Shown here piece by piece: positions 10,661-21,563 of a stretch of 64,000 nt of DNA. Position 1 is the stretch's first letter. The number at the start of each line of letters is the position of its first letter. The translations under genes were made by a program, and so were the position numbers. The notes under the pieces were generated by a model, which made no database searches, was not told where the DNA came from, and saw only the letters and a program-made list of their open reading frames with translations. The stretch comes from Xiphydria camelus. Lineage: Eukaryota; Arthropoda; Insecta; Hymenoptera; Xiphydriidae. The stretch is from assembly GCA_963678675.1 (NCBI GenBank), contig OY783200.1, positions 9,974,917 to 10,038,916 on the forward strand, written 5' to 3'.

Positions 10661-11991
10661 AAATGATGTTTGCGGAAACTGGTGGAAATGGAAGTGATGA
10701 CGATGTTGATTTTATGGAAGTCGATTGTGTGAGTAGGTATTTCTAATGTTATATATCTAAATACAAGTAATATTCCAGTAGTTCTTCCAGAAATATTCCG
10801 ATGTCGGATGACTAATCCATGTCGATCAACTTCGATTGGAGAAGATCAAATTTTTCATTTTTAACATTAAATATTTCCATTGAAGAACAAGCTGAAGCGT
10901 TATATTACCAATGAAATTGGTGGTTTTCTTCCGATTGTAAAATTCCTTTTTTTGTTTTGTTCCTAATTATCATAAATATAATAGTGCAACATTTAACACT
11001 GTCGAATTGTCGATTTCTCTATGCTTTAGTTAAAAATACATAATTTCTGCTTCAAATATCTCATTTTCAAATTTCACGCTTTGCAACTATTTCATTTAGA
11101 ATTAAAATTGAACAAAACAATACGAACTAATTTGGAAAACTGCACACTAGAACGTCAGTTGTGGAATAGGCCTACTGGGGAAACCATAATAAAAAGAACG
11201 CGCCGTTTACTCTACATCATGGTGACGTGGAAACGAGTATCTACAATATTGATGATGACAACATAATGAATCAGTAATTAGCAACGTTGAGAGTGAAAAG
11301 GGTACGCGTAAGAAAAGCGCTCCAGTTTACAGAAGCGCAACCCTGCAATTATTTGTTTCAGAAAAAAAATGTTTTAAACAAAACTTGTATCCTCTCTACA
11401 ATTTTCATAATACCTACTTACCTTTTACCTAGGACGCGCTGGTAAGAAATTAATAGAAATAAGATAATGCATTCTGCCTCGGCTACTAGGTCGGCGAGGT
11501 ATTCATGGTCGCGATGCTACGAAACCCCTACGAAATTTGGCATTTTTTTTGCTCTTACATTTCTTTATGGGAATTTTTGGCAAAAAACATTTGAAACACT
11601 GAATGAAACAATGAAATTTGCTTTTCCATAACGCTTTTAAAGTGTAAATGTGCGTGAGGCAAAGTCCCATTTGTCAAAATAAATGCTCATGGTGTCAAAA
11701 TACAGTGTGCTTCAAATGTTTTTTCGACAATTATCATCCAAAATTATGAACAAAATCTTCGGCAGCCAAAAATTCCAATGACGAAATGTAAGAGTAAAAA
11801 AAATGCAACGATGTTTCCAACTGTTCTTACAAATAATATTGGTTCACCTCAATAAGGAAGAAAATAATGTAAAACTATGAAAAACATTGAAACTATTATT
11901 TTATTCGGTAATGTAAACCACTTTTTAATAACAAGAAGTGATTGCAATGAAATGAAAAAAAGAGTTAATAAAGAAAACAAGAAAAAAAACA

Positions 11992-12056
11992 ACAAGATTT
12001 GAACCCACGACATCGAGACTCCCAGCCCGGCAACTTGACCGTTGCGCTATCGAAGC
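11992..12056 (-). tRNA. tRNA-like sequence in right foldback arm (pseudo-tRNA)
   Basis: This is the mirror copy of 9215-9280 on the opposite strand, with the same A box and B box strings. Both copies read outward-to-inward with respect to the element ends, and polymerase III transcription from either would run toward the centre. Confidence 0.5.
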
Positions 12057-13061
12057 ATTGATGATATAATGTACGCCAATTCCAGACACTCTCTCTAGGA
12101 ACGCGCGCGCGACACGATTTTCAAAAATTTATTTCTCAAAGCACTGTTCAATGAAATTGAATCAATTTCGTTGATCAACCAAAAGTAGAACCGTTTACCT
12201 AGGAGGCGCTGGAAATACGCTAATGGAAATAAGATAATGCATACTGCTTGGGCTACTAGGTTGGCGAGGTATTCATGGTCGGGATGCTACGAAACCCCTG
12301 CAAGGTCGGGAAGGCCGACAGCATCCCTCAGTCTCACTGACACTCGCAGCCAACTGCAGCAGCGCGCGCAAACAAACGTCAGGGCGACGTGAGTGAGAGC
12401 GGTGCGACACTATATATGTTTGCCACAGTTTGCGTAGTCAGTGGTGATCATCGCATAAATCTCCTTCCTTTTCAATTTAGCATATCTTGCAAACCAGATG
12501 AGATACGTTGAATTGCTATTTATCTTTTTCTTCAGAAATAATCCAAAATAAACGATGGTATAATTAAAAAATTTTTTAATTGCAAATTTCTATGTAAATT
12601 CAAGCATTTAAAACTTTAAAAATCAATCATGTGTAAACAACAATGAAAATCAAAATTTGGTTTCGCTAGGAAAAATGATGAGATTTTTCTAAACGGGTTA
12701 CAAAAAAAAATTGCAAAAATCTTAATTTTTGGATTTGTTATGAATATTTGAACATTTCAACTCATCTGGAGGTCCTAGCTTCTTAGGCGTTAAAGATAGG
12801 GTAAAAAGTGTAATAGCTTTTTTGTAGATAATTTTATTATCTACAACTTTTGTCTTAACTATTTTTCAATATGTCACGTAGTTTTCAAAATATTAGCGAA
12901 GAATCGATTTTTTCAACAATAAATAATTTTTTACAGCCGTACCCGGTTGGTGATTTTTCTTTTAATATGTTCCCTCGATTAATAACATCAAAACACATAT
13001 TTTCCCAAGTTTTCGCCCGTATGTCTCAATTTTCGATTTAAACGGAAATTTTACTGGACTA

Positions 13062-13205
13062 TACGGCTTGGCAATCTCGGGTACGTCTTTGATTTCTTTC
13101 GGCCAACCCATACGAACCAGTTTAAGCACTGTTTGCAATTACTCGTTATCATTTTCGGTTTCGGCTACGAACTCTTGCCTTTTCTTATCACTCATACATT
13201 CAGAC
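13062..13205 (-). pseudogene. Gypsy pol fragment (RNase H-integrase linker)
   Basis: Minus-strand translation shows an open stretch with LQTVLKLVRMGWPKEI and EIAKPY, broken by one stop. Gypsy polyproteins carry an LQ-x-V-x(6)-GWP-x(n)-PY motif between RNase H and integrase. It lies in the same orientation as the gypsy pol at 16862-18340 and probably belongs to the same insertion, separated from it by the element at 13216-16856. Confidence 0.6.
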
Positions 13206-13308
13206 ACACTACTAACTCAACCGTCTTGTTTTAAGACACCTACATGTCTTAAAACTTGAGGTCACTTTTAAGACGTTTAATACCGTCTTAATACGTTAAG
13301 ACACTGTA

Positions 13309-14230
13309 AGGGTCAAAGCACATCTAGGCGAAGCGAAGCGACGCGCCGCGAAGCGCGGCTGTGCAACGCACACTTGGGCGAAGCGAAGCGCGGCGAATTC
13401 TATCCCCTTCTCTACCAGGTATAAACAGCTATACCTGAAAATATCCATATATGGATACCCGGGTAGAGAAGGGAGGGAAGGGAAGCGCCGTGAAATGTCA
13501 GTCATTTTCGCCTTTTTCGCCTTTTTAATTCATTTTCGCCTTTTTCAAACTGATGAACGCAACGTGAAATGAGCCGTGTACATGTTTTGTCTTGAGTAAT
13601 GGGCATTCGTGAGGAAAAATAGTATATGTCATTCGGCGGAAATCCTCGGATTTTTAAGACTGTGTTTATATAGATCGTAGCCTCCTCCCAAAACCATGCC
13701 TCGTGTTACTACCTAATTAAACACAGTCTGAAAAAATCTCGAATTTCCGCCTTATGATATAAGATACTATTTCGTGTGAGAAAATTCATTTCGTTGACGA
13801 GCTCTATCTTGGAAAGGATTTTCGAATCGTTAACGGAAGTGATCGACGAAACTTTACATCCGTTAACGAATTACATTCCGTTCACGATAAACATTTCTCG
13901 CGGCGCTTCGCTTCGCGGCGCTTCGGTTCGCCGCGCTTCGCTTCGCCGCGCTTCGCTTCGCCGCGCTTCGTTTCGCCGCGCTTCGTTTCGCCGCGCTTCG
14001 CTCAAGTGTGCGTTACCTCGTAAGAATCAATGGAAATATAAAAGGTAGCTTCTCGCTTCGCTGCGCTTCCAGTCGCACAAGTGTGCTTATCCTAGGTCGC
14101 GGCGCTTCGCTTTGCTTCGCTCAAGTGTGCGTTACCTCATAAGAATCAATGGAAATATAAAAGGTAGCTTCGCTTCGCGGCGCGTCGCTTCGCTTCGCGT
14201 CGCTTCGCTTCGCCTAGATGTGCTTTGACC
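13309..14230. mobile_element. GC-rich foldback with GCTTCG repeats
   Basis: The inverted ends GGTCAAAGCACATCTAGGCG bracket long runs of GCTTCGC and GCGAAGC. It sits inside the GTCTTA-rich sequence, whose motif resumes on both sides. A 90-codon frame across the GCTTCG runs encodes only a repetitive RRASLRRAS-like peptide and is not called as a gene. Confidence 0.65.
13618..13770. mobile_element. Short MITE, second copy at 41881-42047
   Basis: The inverted ends around ATAGTAT...GGCGGAAAT enclose a core with CATGCCTCGTG and an AAACACAGTCT string. The same ends and core occur at 41881-42047 inside the CACTA element, so this is a dispersed family. Confidence 0.7.
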
Positions 14231-14330
14231 TTAAGTGTCTTATAATAAGACACTTCAAACGTCTTATACTAAGACGGTTAGATGTATTGGAATATAAGAC
14301 TCTAAAAACGTCTTGCAATAATTATACACA

Positions 14331-15498
14331 AATGTATAATTTTCAAACGTATATGTGAGCGCGAAATTATTCATAGTCAATATGAATACATTACAGGCGA
14401 GTCAATAAACATCGAAAATGTAATAATTTTTCTCATCAGAGTAATATTATAAAGTTCGATATTAAAGAAATTCGTTGGAAATGTATTCAAATCCACAATG
14501 AATCCAGCTCTCACAAATCGAAACACTCTGAAATAAACACATCGCGTCAAAAAATTTCACTGATACTAATAAAAATATTGAAATAATGATGAATGTATAT
14601 CTCTAAGGGAAAGCTATTTTTAGTTATTTAAATGAAAAATCCGGAATTATATTGTTTTCACTTTATTGGTGATTGAGAAAACAAGATTTATTCCAACATG
14701 AAATAAAAATTTATTTACCGTATTTTTCAACTCGTTCGAGATGACTCGCAGTTTCTTCAGTCTCAAAAAGTTCATCCACCTTGTCAACTGGAGGTTCTGT
14801 GTAAATAACTGTTGGATTTTGGTTATTCAAATAACGATTGCAGTGGTTAAATGGTACTTAACAACGGATTTATTACAAGAGTAGAAAAGTATGGTGACCG
14901 CATGGCAGCGCGAGCTCGGGCAAACAGAAGGAAGTCTGCGAGTACAAAATGCTTATATAGAGACGCACACTCAACCGCTAGAGACGCACTCTGCTGCATG
15001 TCCACCCAACTAACGAGGCTTAAGGCCTATTTACAACAATAATCTTCCCACCTGTGCTGTCTTTTAGGTTAGTTGTTGGCAATATCACTTGCATTGGAGA
15101 CTGCACCAGTACAATATTCAATTCACTATGGTCATTAATTATGCTGTCATCCGCATCATACCACATGTCCGATGCTTGATGTTTTTTTTTGAATGATAAT
15201 GTCTGTGTTTGCTATCATCAAACAATGCTGGACCGCGAGCACATAATTTCTTACTCTTCCAACACAACTTCAGCGTCAGGCTGATTATCTCGTGAGAGAA
15301 ATCTAACACACTTGCGTCGTTGACCTAATGCACAAAACACTGTTTTTTCTTTTTTTTTTCGATATTTTTTCACAGCAAAACATGCACAGCAAACAACCTC
15401 CGGAAAATGACGTGCTTGTTGGCCGCGTTGAATTTTACAGAAAGTGAGTTGAGGTGAGGTCGATAAAGGAGGGGAAGGTCCCGTTACCTAACAGTACA
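14331..15498. other. Non-coding stretch with a coding-like fragment
   Basis: On the minus strand, 14838-14711 reads openly to a stop with the peptide string TEPPVDKVDELFETEE. Farther along, 15330-15240 reads CALGQRRKCVRFLSRD before a stop. These look like pieces of a decayed protein, but no family is recognised. A segment at 14840-15050 has no matching copy in the window. Nothing else is supported. Confidence 0.3.
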
Positions 15499-15675
15499 GG
15501 GGCCCCTTTCTCGAACTCGCTCGTATCTGCGTGCACGCATCTTAGCGAATAGACCAATCAGGATCAAGTATTCCATTGTGGTGGGGTTACGGACAACGGA
15601 ATACTTGATCCTGATTGGTCTATTCGCTAAGATGCGTGCACGCAAAGATACGAGCGAGTTCGAGAAAGGGGCCCC
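15499..15675. mobile_element. Palindromic MITE, GGGGCCCC ends
   Basis: An almost perfect palindrome with ends GGGGCCCCTTTCTCGAACTC and a loop at GGTGGGGTTACGG. A second, more diverged copy lies at 51296-51452 inside the piggyBac element. If the element starts one base in, the flanks allow a 3-bp CAG duplication. Confidence 0.8.
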
Positions 15676-16559
15676 AGTAAAGTACGCTAAACCCTGTTCC
15701 AACCGAGCCGAAAACCGTATTCGCTACGTGCAATGCCATACTATAGCGGCTGAATAGAACTTACAGCGCCCATGGTGGCCGGTGGTGGTGTAGTTGAAGT
15801 AAGTATAATCATATATTCGAGCGCAAAAATGGACCCAAACCCCGTTCGAATGACGAAATTCATTTTCGTCGGATAGTTAACCTATAACGTGGAATCAAAA
15901 GTAACACACAGCATACTTCTATCACTTCGTAACGTTACGATTTTTCTTGTCAACATAGATACAATTAAAGCTAATTCACCACAGTGTATATATCACTGAT
16001 AAAATAATTACCTCTCGTGCAAATAAATAAAAAAAAGTTTTTAATCCTATGTCAGTACTTACTGACGGCTCCAGCTACACTTTCGATAGGCGCCGCCAAC
16101 GGCGCCACTAGGCTTTTTGCACACAGCGAATACCGAACGGTACACGTCATGTGCAGTAGAGTGCGCTCATCGGTTTTTTCCTCGGGACCGGCGTTACTTG
16201 AGTAAAGAGAGAGAGAGAGTGTACAAATTTTCTGTAAGCGGTACGCGACATATACGGCTGATGTAGACATTTTTTTATTAACAAATAATAAAAAGAAATA
16301 AAGGATACAAATTCGGCTGATGTGTTGACATTGACAATGAATAGAATTCAACGTGAAAATGAACTGTCATGCTCGATGTGTTTCTTTAATTGTCAGTCAA
16401 ATGAAATTTTGTTTGAAAAAAGGTTTCTATCTTGCTTCGTTTCTAATATAATCAACCACTCAAATTTCATTCACTCAAAGCCCTTTTGAAGGTGACCGGA
16501 CATTTTTCGGGGGTAGTGTATATCTAAGGTTACATGTGAATAATGATGCTTGACGTCAC
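15676..16559. other. No recognisable gene
   Basis: Short open frames on both strands overlap each other and carry no family signature. A (GA)n tract lies at 16205-16222. Nothing else is seen. Confidence 0.4.
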
Positions 16560-16861
16560 AGGTAACAAGACGTTTGAAGTGTATTACTTGTGTAAGTGTC
16601 TTACTATTTTAAGCAACTTATTCATTTAAATGTCTTATACCTGAAGAAGTGTCTTACTTTAAGACGATTAAGCGTCTTTATCTTAAGACAGTACCATGTG
16701 TCTTATGATTTTAGACGGAAAATAAATGTCTTTGAGAAAAGACAGACAAACGTCTTGGAATAAGACGGTTAAGAGTGTCTTGAATTTCTGATCAATACAC
16801 TTAACCGTTTTATTTTACGTCAATAAGACACTTTTCCGTATTATTTTAAGACGTTTCATCG

Positions 16862-18130
16862 AGAGGCCGGTTTGTAGTGTATTGGTGGAATCGCTCGCAC
16901 CCGTATACGATCGCGTACATTTCTTTCTCGATCTGTGCCCAGGCTTTTTGGCACGTTGTGAATACTTTTGAAGACTATAAGCTATTGGTAGGTTATTTTG
17001 TAAGAGGACTGCTCCTATCTCGGTTCCACTGGCGTCTACGCTCAGTGTACAATCAGCGTTTGTATCATAATACTGAAGCACAGGATTGCTAGTTAGCCAA
17101 TTTTTTATTTTATTAAACGCGATCTCGTGATCTTTTCCCCATCTGAATTCCACGCCTTTTTTGGTTAATTCTCTCAATGGGGCTGTCATTTTGGATAAGT
17201 TAGGGATGAATTTAGCTACATAGGTTATCATGCCTAACATTCTTTCTACTCCTTTGGTGTCGCTCGGTTTTTCCATTTTTGTCACGGCGTCGATTCTATC
17301 AGCGTCAATTCTCATTCCCTCACTCGTAAAAACATGGCCTAAGAACTTTACGTCATTTTTCCCGATTTTACATTTACTCAGATTAAATTTTACTCCCTTT
17401 TCTCGAGCTTTAGCAAACACTCGTTGCAAGATTTTACCGTGTTCTTCTTCGTTCTGCGCCCATATTATTATGTTGTCGATATAAATTTCGACGTTCGGAA
17501 TGTCGCTGAATATTTGTTTATATAGCCTGTGAAAGATTTCGGGGGCCGTTTTGATACCATAAGGCATTCGCAGGAAGCAGTATCGGCCGAAGAGTGTTTG
17601 AAAAGTCGTCAGTTTAGAGTTCGCCTCCGATAACTCAACCCGCCAAAAAGCCTTGAACGCGTCTAAAACTGTAAAGATTTTCGCATTTAACATTTTCGAA
17701 GCTATTTCCTCGAACGTTGGAAGTTTGTATCGCTCTCGAAGTAGACACGAGTTCAGATACTGAGGGTCGAGGCAAACTCTCAATGAATTGTCCGGTTTTT
17801 TTTACAAGAACAACCGGGTTCTCGAACTCTGTCGGTTCGTCGATTCACCTGATTATACAGTCCGTCCGTCTCGTTCCATTTTTACCAATTCGGACCGATA
17901 TGCCTCTAGTACCTTGAAAGGGATTTTCCTGCAGGGCTCTACTTTCCCTACGTACCCTGGCTTCATTTTGAAGTCGTAGACGTACTCGAATTTGCCGATG
18001 CCTTCGAAGAGGTCTTTATTTTCCGTAATTAAATTCTTTGTACCCTGAATCTTATTTATGTTAACGTTTGCTACTCGAGTCAAGAGATTCAATTTTTTAA
18101 TACTTGGTAGTCCCAACAGGGGCATCGTTT
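16862..18130 (-). pseudogene. Gypsy reverse transcriptase and partial RNase H
   Basis: Minus-strand polyprotein fragment. From 18125 the pre-RT segment contains KPGYVGKVEPCRKIPF. After a break near 17800, RT continues with VCLDPQYLN, FTVLDAFKAFW, LRMPYGIKTAPEIF and IYIDNIIIW, then the RNase H start LSVDASGTEIGAVLL. The RT catalytic box, normally Y/F-x-DD, reads YIDN, so the second metal-binding aspartate is missing. Near 16900 a frame change follows, and RNase H resumes as EKEMYAIVYGCERF before stopping at the border with the GTCTTA-rich insertion. Several stops, the catalytic change and loss of the 3' part mark it as inactive. The family is Ty3/gypsy by motif order. Confidence 0.85.
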
Positions 18131-18560
18131 TCTTCGCAATCTACTACAAAGAACGAGAGATTTTCAGTTTTGTTTTTTACTTTGCACGCTAACTCTACTT
18201 TACCGACAACTCTGAGCTTTGATCCATCGAAATTTAACAATTTCTGCCCCGTAGATTCGAACTGTTTTTTCGGACCCGGGTTTTGATATTCGTTTATTCC
18301 TATCACGTTCGCTCCGGCACCCGTGTCTAGTTTAAATGGTACTGATTTTCCGGTTTCCGCGAATATTATTTCCTCATAATCATTACCGATTATATTTCCT
18401 AAGAAAATTGTATTCGACTCCTCTGTTACCGCGTCTATCTTTTGTTGCTTTCGGCAAACTTACGCGAAGTGGTTATACCCATTGCATGCCTTGCACTGCT
18501 TGTTATACCGTATGTCCTGCTCTGTACCGCACAGTTGCAGGACCTTGAAATTTACCTTCG
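18097..18560 (-). pseudogene. Gypsy gag zinc knuckle and aspartic protease
   Basis: Immediately upstream of the RT (minus strand), a CCHC zinc knuckle reads C-KA-C-NGYN-H (18451-18502) and is interrupted by a stop before its last cysteine. The protease follows with LDTGAGANVIG near 18306-18340, the D-T-G active site of retroviral-type aspartic proteases, and an FFVVD string. The order knuckle, protease, RT, RNase H is that of gypsy gag-pol. The 5' gag and LTR are absent: at 18571 a palindromic MITE begins. Confidence 0.75.
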
Positions 18561-18570
18561 GCCTAGCTTG

Positions 18571-18804
18571 ATCGGTACTCGAGTCATTTTTTACCGGTAG
18601 AAGTCGAGTCGGTAGTTAGAGTTACTGTCAATTCGGGAGATCGAAGCGTCTAATCTCAAAATCGTGAATTTCTGAATAATGGAAATTACTCACCATAATT
18701 CACAAATTCACGATTTTGAGATTAGATGCTTCGATCTCCCGAACTGACACCAACTTTAACTACCGACTCGATTTCTACCGGTAAAAAATGACTCGAGTAC
18801 CGAT
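18571..18804. mobile_element. Palindromic MITE, ATCGGTACTCGAG ends
   Basis: The ends ATCGGTACTCGAGTCATTTT and its inverted copy continue as a near-perfect palindrome of about 234 bp with a short loop near 18685. It separates the gypsy 5' remnant from the hairpin repeat that starts at 18806. Confidence 0.8.
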
Positions 18805-18805
18805 A

Positions 18806-19690
18806 GACCGTTAGATAGTGACAGATTTTGGTGCCCCATTTTTGCATACAAGCCTCGAAGAGGGTTGAAAAGTACTTCGATGTTGAGTAGAATGAAGTGA
18901 AATTTACGAATGGCCCCCGGGGATAACACATGGAAAAATCGATTTTTCTTAACAGAAATAAAAGGTGTCTTTTTTCCATTTTTTCACGCAAGCCTTGTTC
19001 ACTAAATGATTAATTAATAATACCTGGCTTCAGAAAACCAAAGGCTTGAGTATTGCATGTGGATAAAGGGTTGAAATAATGGCGTAATCTTGTAAGAAAA
19101 AATCGAGATTTGAACCGATTTTCCCATACAAGCCTATTGAAAGTATGGAAACGTACATCGTCACTAGCCCGAAAATAATATTGGCTTGAGTGGCGCGAAT
19201 GGATAAGTACATTTTAGGGTCGTAAAATGTAACGGAAATTTTTGTCGATTTTTCAGTTATTTTTCCACGAACGAAATTAATTACAATAAAAACTTATGAG
19301 TTTAAAAGTCCGTAAAAAAATAATGGCTTGAGTGTAGAACGTGGCCTTCAAATTTTTAAAACATAGGAATGTTGCAGAAAATTGTATGCAAATTGCCGCC
19401 ATTTTCCCACGCAAGCCATTTGACATATGCTTAGAAAAAGTGATTCTAAGACTATATAACAAAAGGCTTGAGTATCGGACATAGTCATCATATTAATTAT
19501 ACATAATGTATTTAAGAAAGAGCTGACAGAAAAATTCTAGAAATTTCCACCATTTTCCCACACAAGCCGTTTGGCAGATGCTTAGAAAAAATGATTCTAA
19601 GACTATTGTAAGAAAAGGCTTGAGTGTCGGACATGGAGCATATTATTTATGTAGGGAAGAGCTAACAAAAAATCTAGAAATGTTTATGCA
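18806..19690 (+). repeat. Hairpin-unit repeat, copy 1 (CAAGCC/GGCTTG)
   Basis: The segment is a series of units in which CAYRCAAGCC is followed 45-60 bases later by GGCTTGAGTG, so CAAGCC and GGCTTG can pair. Clear units are 18985-19050, 19125-19190, 19408-19471 and 19559-19623. Some loops contain a second inverted pair, CTTAGAA and TTCTAAG. The same sequence recurs at 30060-31075 with CATGCC in place of CAAGCC, and a short inverted piece lies at 20676-20731. Open frames on the minus strand exist in both copies but are interrupted differently. Confidence 0.75.
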
Positions 19691-20675
19691 GGGTTATTAT
19701 TATTATTCTTACATATATATTTATTTCCGGCCTTACGCGATTATAATAGTCAGAAACTCTGTCCTCGCGCCTCGCCTCGTGTTATGGAAAAGAAATTCTT
19801 GAAAAAGTTGCAGCGTGTGAAAAATGCAATTAAATACCTAATAATAATTATATGGTACATGTTACCCTATTATTTAATGGTAAATAAACATCTCTTTTAT
19901 TTGTATTAAAAATCTATGTCCACATTCCTTATAGTTTTCCTTTATTAGTTTGTTTCTTTAATTTTCATTTACTTACAACAGACATATATGTGAGGAAAAA
20001 GTTGACATATTGTTTGAATTTTTTTTGCACAACAATTTAGACATTTTCATTTCGGATTTCGGTTTATCCTTGAAATAGTGAAACATTTTTTAACACATTA
20101 AAATATCATCTTAAACACGTGTCACAGATTCACGTGTCCCGCTTCTTCATTTACGAGATCTAGCAACCCTGCTGCCACCATAAGCAACTGTGAGCCCACA
20201 TTTAGCGCGCTTTCATAACGCATGTGGATAGCCTCTTGTGAAGATGTAATAAAGCAGTGCATGTGTATTTACTGAGTTATTTGTCTTCAAGTTAAATAAT
20301 TGGTGAGTACTGTGATATACATTTATTCAGGTTGTTCTGACAAACGTGTGCCGCTGACCGACTAAATAGAGCAAGCCAGTCTAGCGATAGCGACAGGCGC
20401 CGGGTTCCTCGAGTCACAAGCGAAGAGCCCCTCGACCGCGTGCTCAAATTTCAGGAGCCTCGCGGGAGGGCACGGAAACCCTCTGTCTTTTGCTCTCCTC
20501 GGACAAAGTGCAAACCTGCAATAAATTCAACTATTGCGGTGCACATGCACTTGACCGGGGACGGCACCAGTCGGACGGCGCCGAATCTGCGTACTCTCAC
20601 GGCCTCATGCTCGGTGGTTTCGAAGAATTTCCTTCTCCCACCATACATTACGTATAATTAATATGATGACCATAT
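19691..20675. other. Unassigned stretch with repeat shared with 8.0 kb
   Basis: No gene is supported. 20495-20648 (minus) matches 8034-8203. The segment 20140-20440 is more GC-rich and contains no recognisable terminal repeats. The remainder is AT-rich. Confidence 0.4.
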
Positions 20676-20731
20676 GTCCGACACTCAAGCCTTTTGTTAT
20701 ATAGTCTTAAAATCACTTTGTCTAAGCATAT

Positions 20732-21535
20732 GAGGGGTTCCATTCCAAAACTCGCCTTATCCACTTTAGATAAAATTTCACAATTCGCAAAAAACGTTTT
20801 ACTAGAACTACGGAAATATTAGCTAACCAAATATACACTAGTGGATACCACAGTACAATAACAGTAGTAAATTCAGCACTCATTTAAATCCTGTTTATTT
20901 CATGTCGGAGAAATTCACCGAAATAAAATGGATAAGGCAAGTTTTGGCATGACTACTTGGATAAGACAAGTTTTGGCATGAATACTTGGATACGGTAATG
21001 TATGGAATGATGAAATACATCATTCAGTATGTCTCGTCTTTTATTCAAAAATATTGTGATAATAAGGAAATACAATTTATTAGGAGATTCTAAATTCTTA
21101 GCGAAATGTCTTCCTGAAGGCCCCCTTCGCAAAACTCGTCAATTTCGGTCTCTTCTTCTAATCTTTCAATTCTGTACTGTTTCTCTAAGAAACTCTTAAA
21201 GAAAATTAAGTCTTTTCGCTGCATCCAATTCTCCTCAAAATGGGAGACTAACAACTTGTTAACATCTTCAACTTTTTTTTCATTCACTGTCACTCCTTTC
21301 TGAATCTCAATTACTTCCATCTGGGTTGCTCGTTTCCCACGTTTAAAGATTGGTTTGGACTCACCTATATCGCTGTTATAGATTTCTTCGCCTCTAACTT
21401 TTATCGTGTCTTTATTTTTTTCAATTATAATTCTTTTGGCAGTTTAAATTTAAAATGCCAGGACTGAACACCTTTCAAATAGTGCTTTGCCACTTCCTTC
21501 CAGGATTTTAGGTAATCGTTTTTATCATAATGTTA
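20732..21535. mobile_element. Truncated Sola-like element (GAG end)
   Basis: The left end GAGGGGTTCCATTCCAAAAC matches about two thirds of the bases of the intact element's terminus at 43028 over 32 positions, keeping GAG at the tip. It is preceded by ATAT, which would suit a 4-bp duplication, and sits inside an inverted piece of the hairpin repeat, breaking it after CTAAGCATAT. Inverted subterminal copies (TGGATAAGGCAAGTTTTGG and relatives) follow at about 20928-20995, as in the intact element. A C-terminal transposase fragment lies at 21090-21530. The right end was not found. Confidence 0.6.
21090..21530 (-). pseudogene. Sola-like transposase C-terminal fragment
   Basis: Minus-strand reading gives SWHFKFKLPKELII, then a lysine-rich segment, KRGKRATQMEVIEIQKG, and VEDVNKLLVSHFEENW before a stop at 21090. 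It aligns with the end of the intact transposase at 43371-45233 (AQWHFKFGAAKRYFIKK, CRKRKNIGMLNAQSIP, VRDVDNLLKKHYGKNW). The catalytic region is absent. The distance from its stop to the element's left tip (about 358 bp) is close to that in the intact element (343 bp), which supports the link to the terminus at 20732. Confidence 0.7.
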
Positions 21536-21563
21536 AAACTTTTAATTAGTTATTATTATATGC

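Larger units (their letters stand above)
8212..13059. mobile_element. Giant foldback element with tRNA-like arms
   Basis: Left arm (8212 to about 10135) and right arm (about 10900 to 13059) are inverted copies of nearly 2 kb. The ends are GTCCAGTAAAATTTCCG and its inverted copy, with TA on each side (8210-8211 and 13060-13061), consistent with a TA target duplication. Each arm holds a tRNA-like sequence. The central 0.8-1.2 kb carries a duplicated acidic exon and a fragment with an H-x(3)-GCD-x(2)-S motif, both matching the gene family in the foldback at 23838-27962. The right flank is gypsy-derived sequence. No known transposase is present, so the superfamily is undetermined. Confidence 0.8.
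13216..16856. mobile_element. GTCTTA/TAAGAC-rich element interrupting gypsy
   Basis: Three segments (13216-13308, 14231-14330, 16560-16856) are packed with GTCTTA and TAAGAC in both orientations. The outer ends are inverted to each other (CCGTCTTGTTTTAAGACACC at the left; ATTTTAAGACG at the right). Gypsy sequence in the same orientation lies on both sides, which suggests one insertion with later nested ones (13309-14230, 15499-15675). Boundaries are approximate because the motif clusters are degenerate. A coding-like fragment at 14711-14838 may be its only gene remnant. Confidence 0.45.

Noticed and set aside
13776..14048. 90-codon frame encoding an RRASLRRAS-type repeat peptide
   Set aside because: It follows the GCTTCG simple repeat; open frames also occur on the other strand, and composition is explained by the repeat.
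15052..15330. Possible transposase fragment on the minus strand
   Set aside because: Short open strings (CALGQRRKCVRFLSRD) look protein-like but are too short and frame-broken to assign to any family; mentioned only in the description of the stretch.
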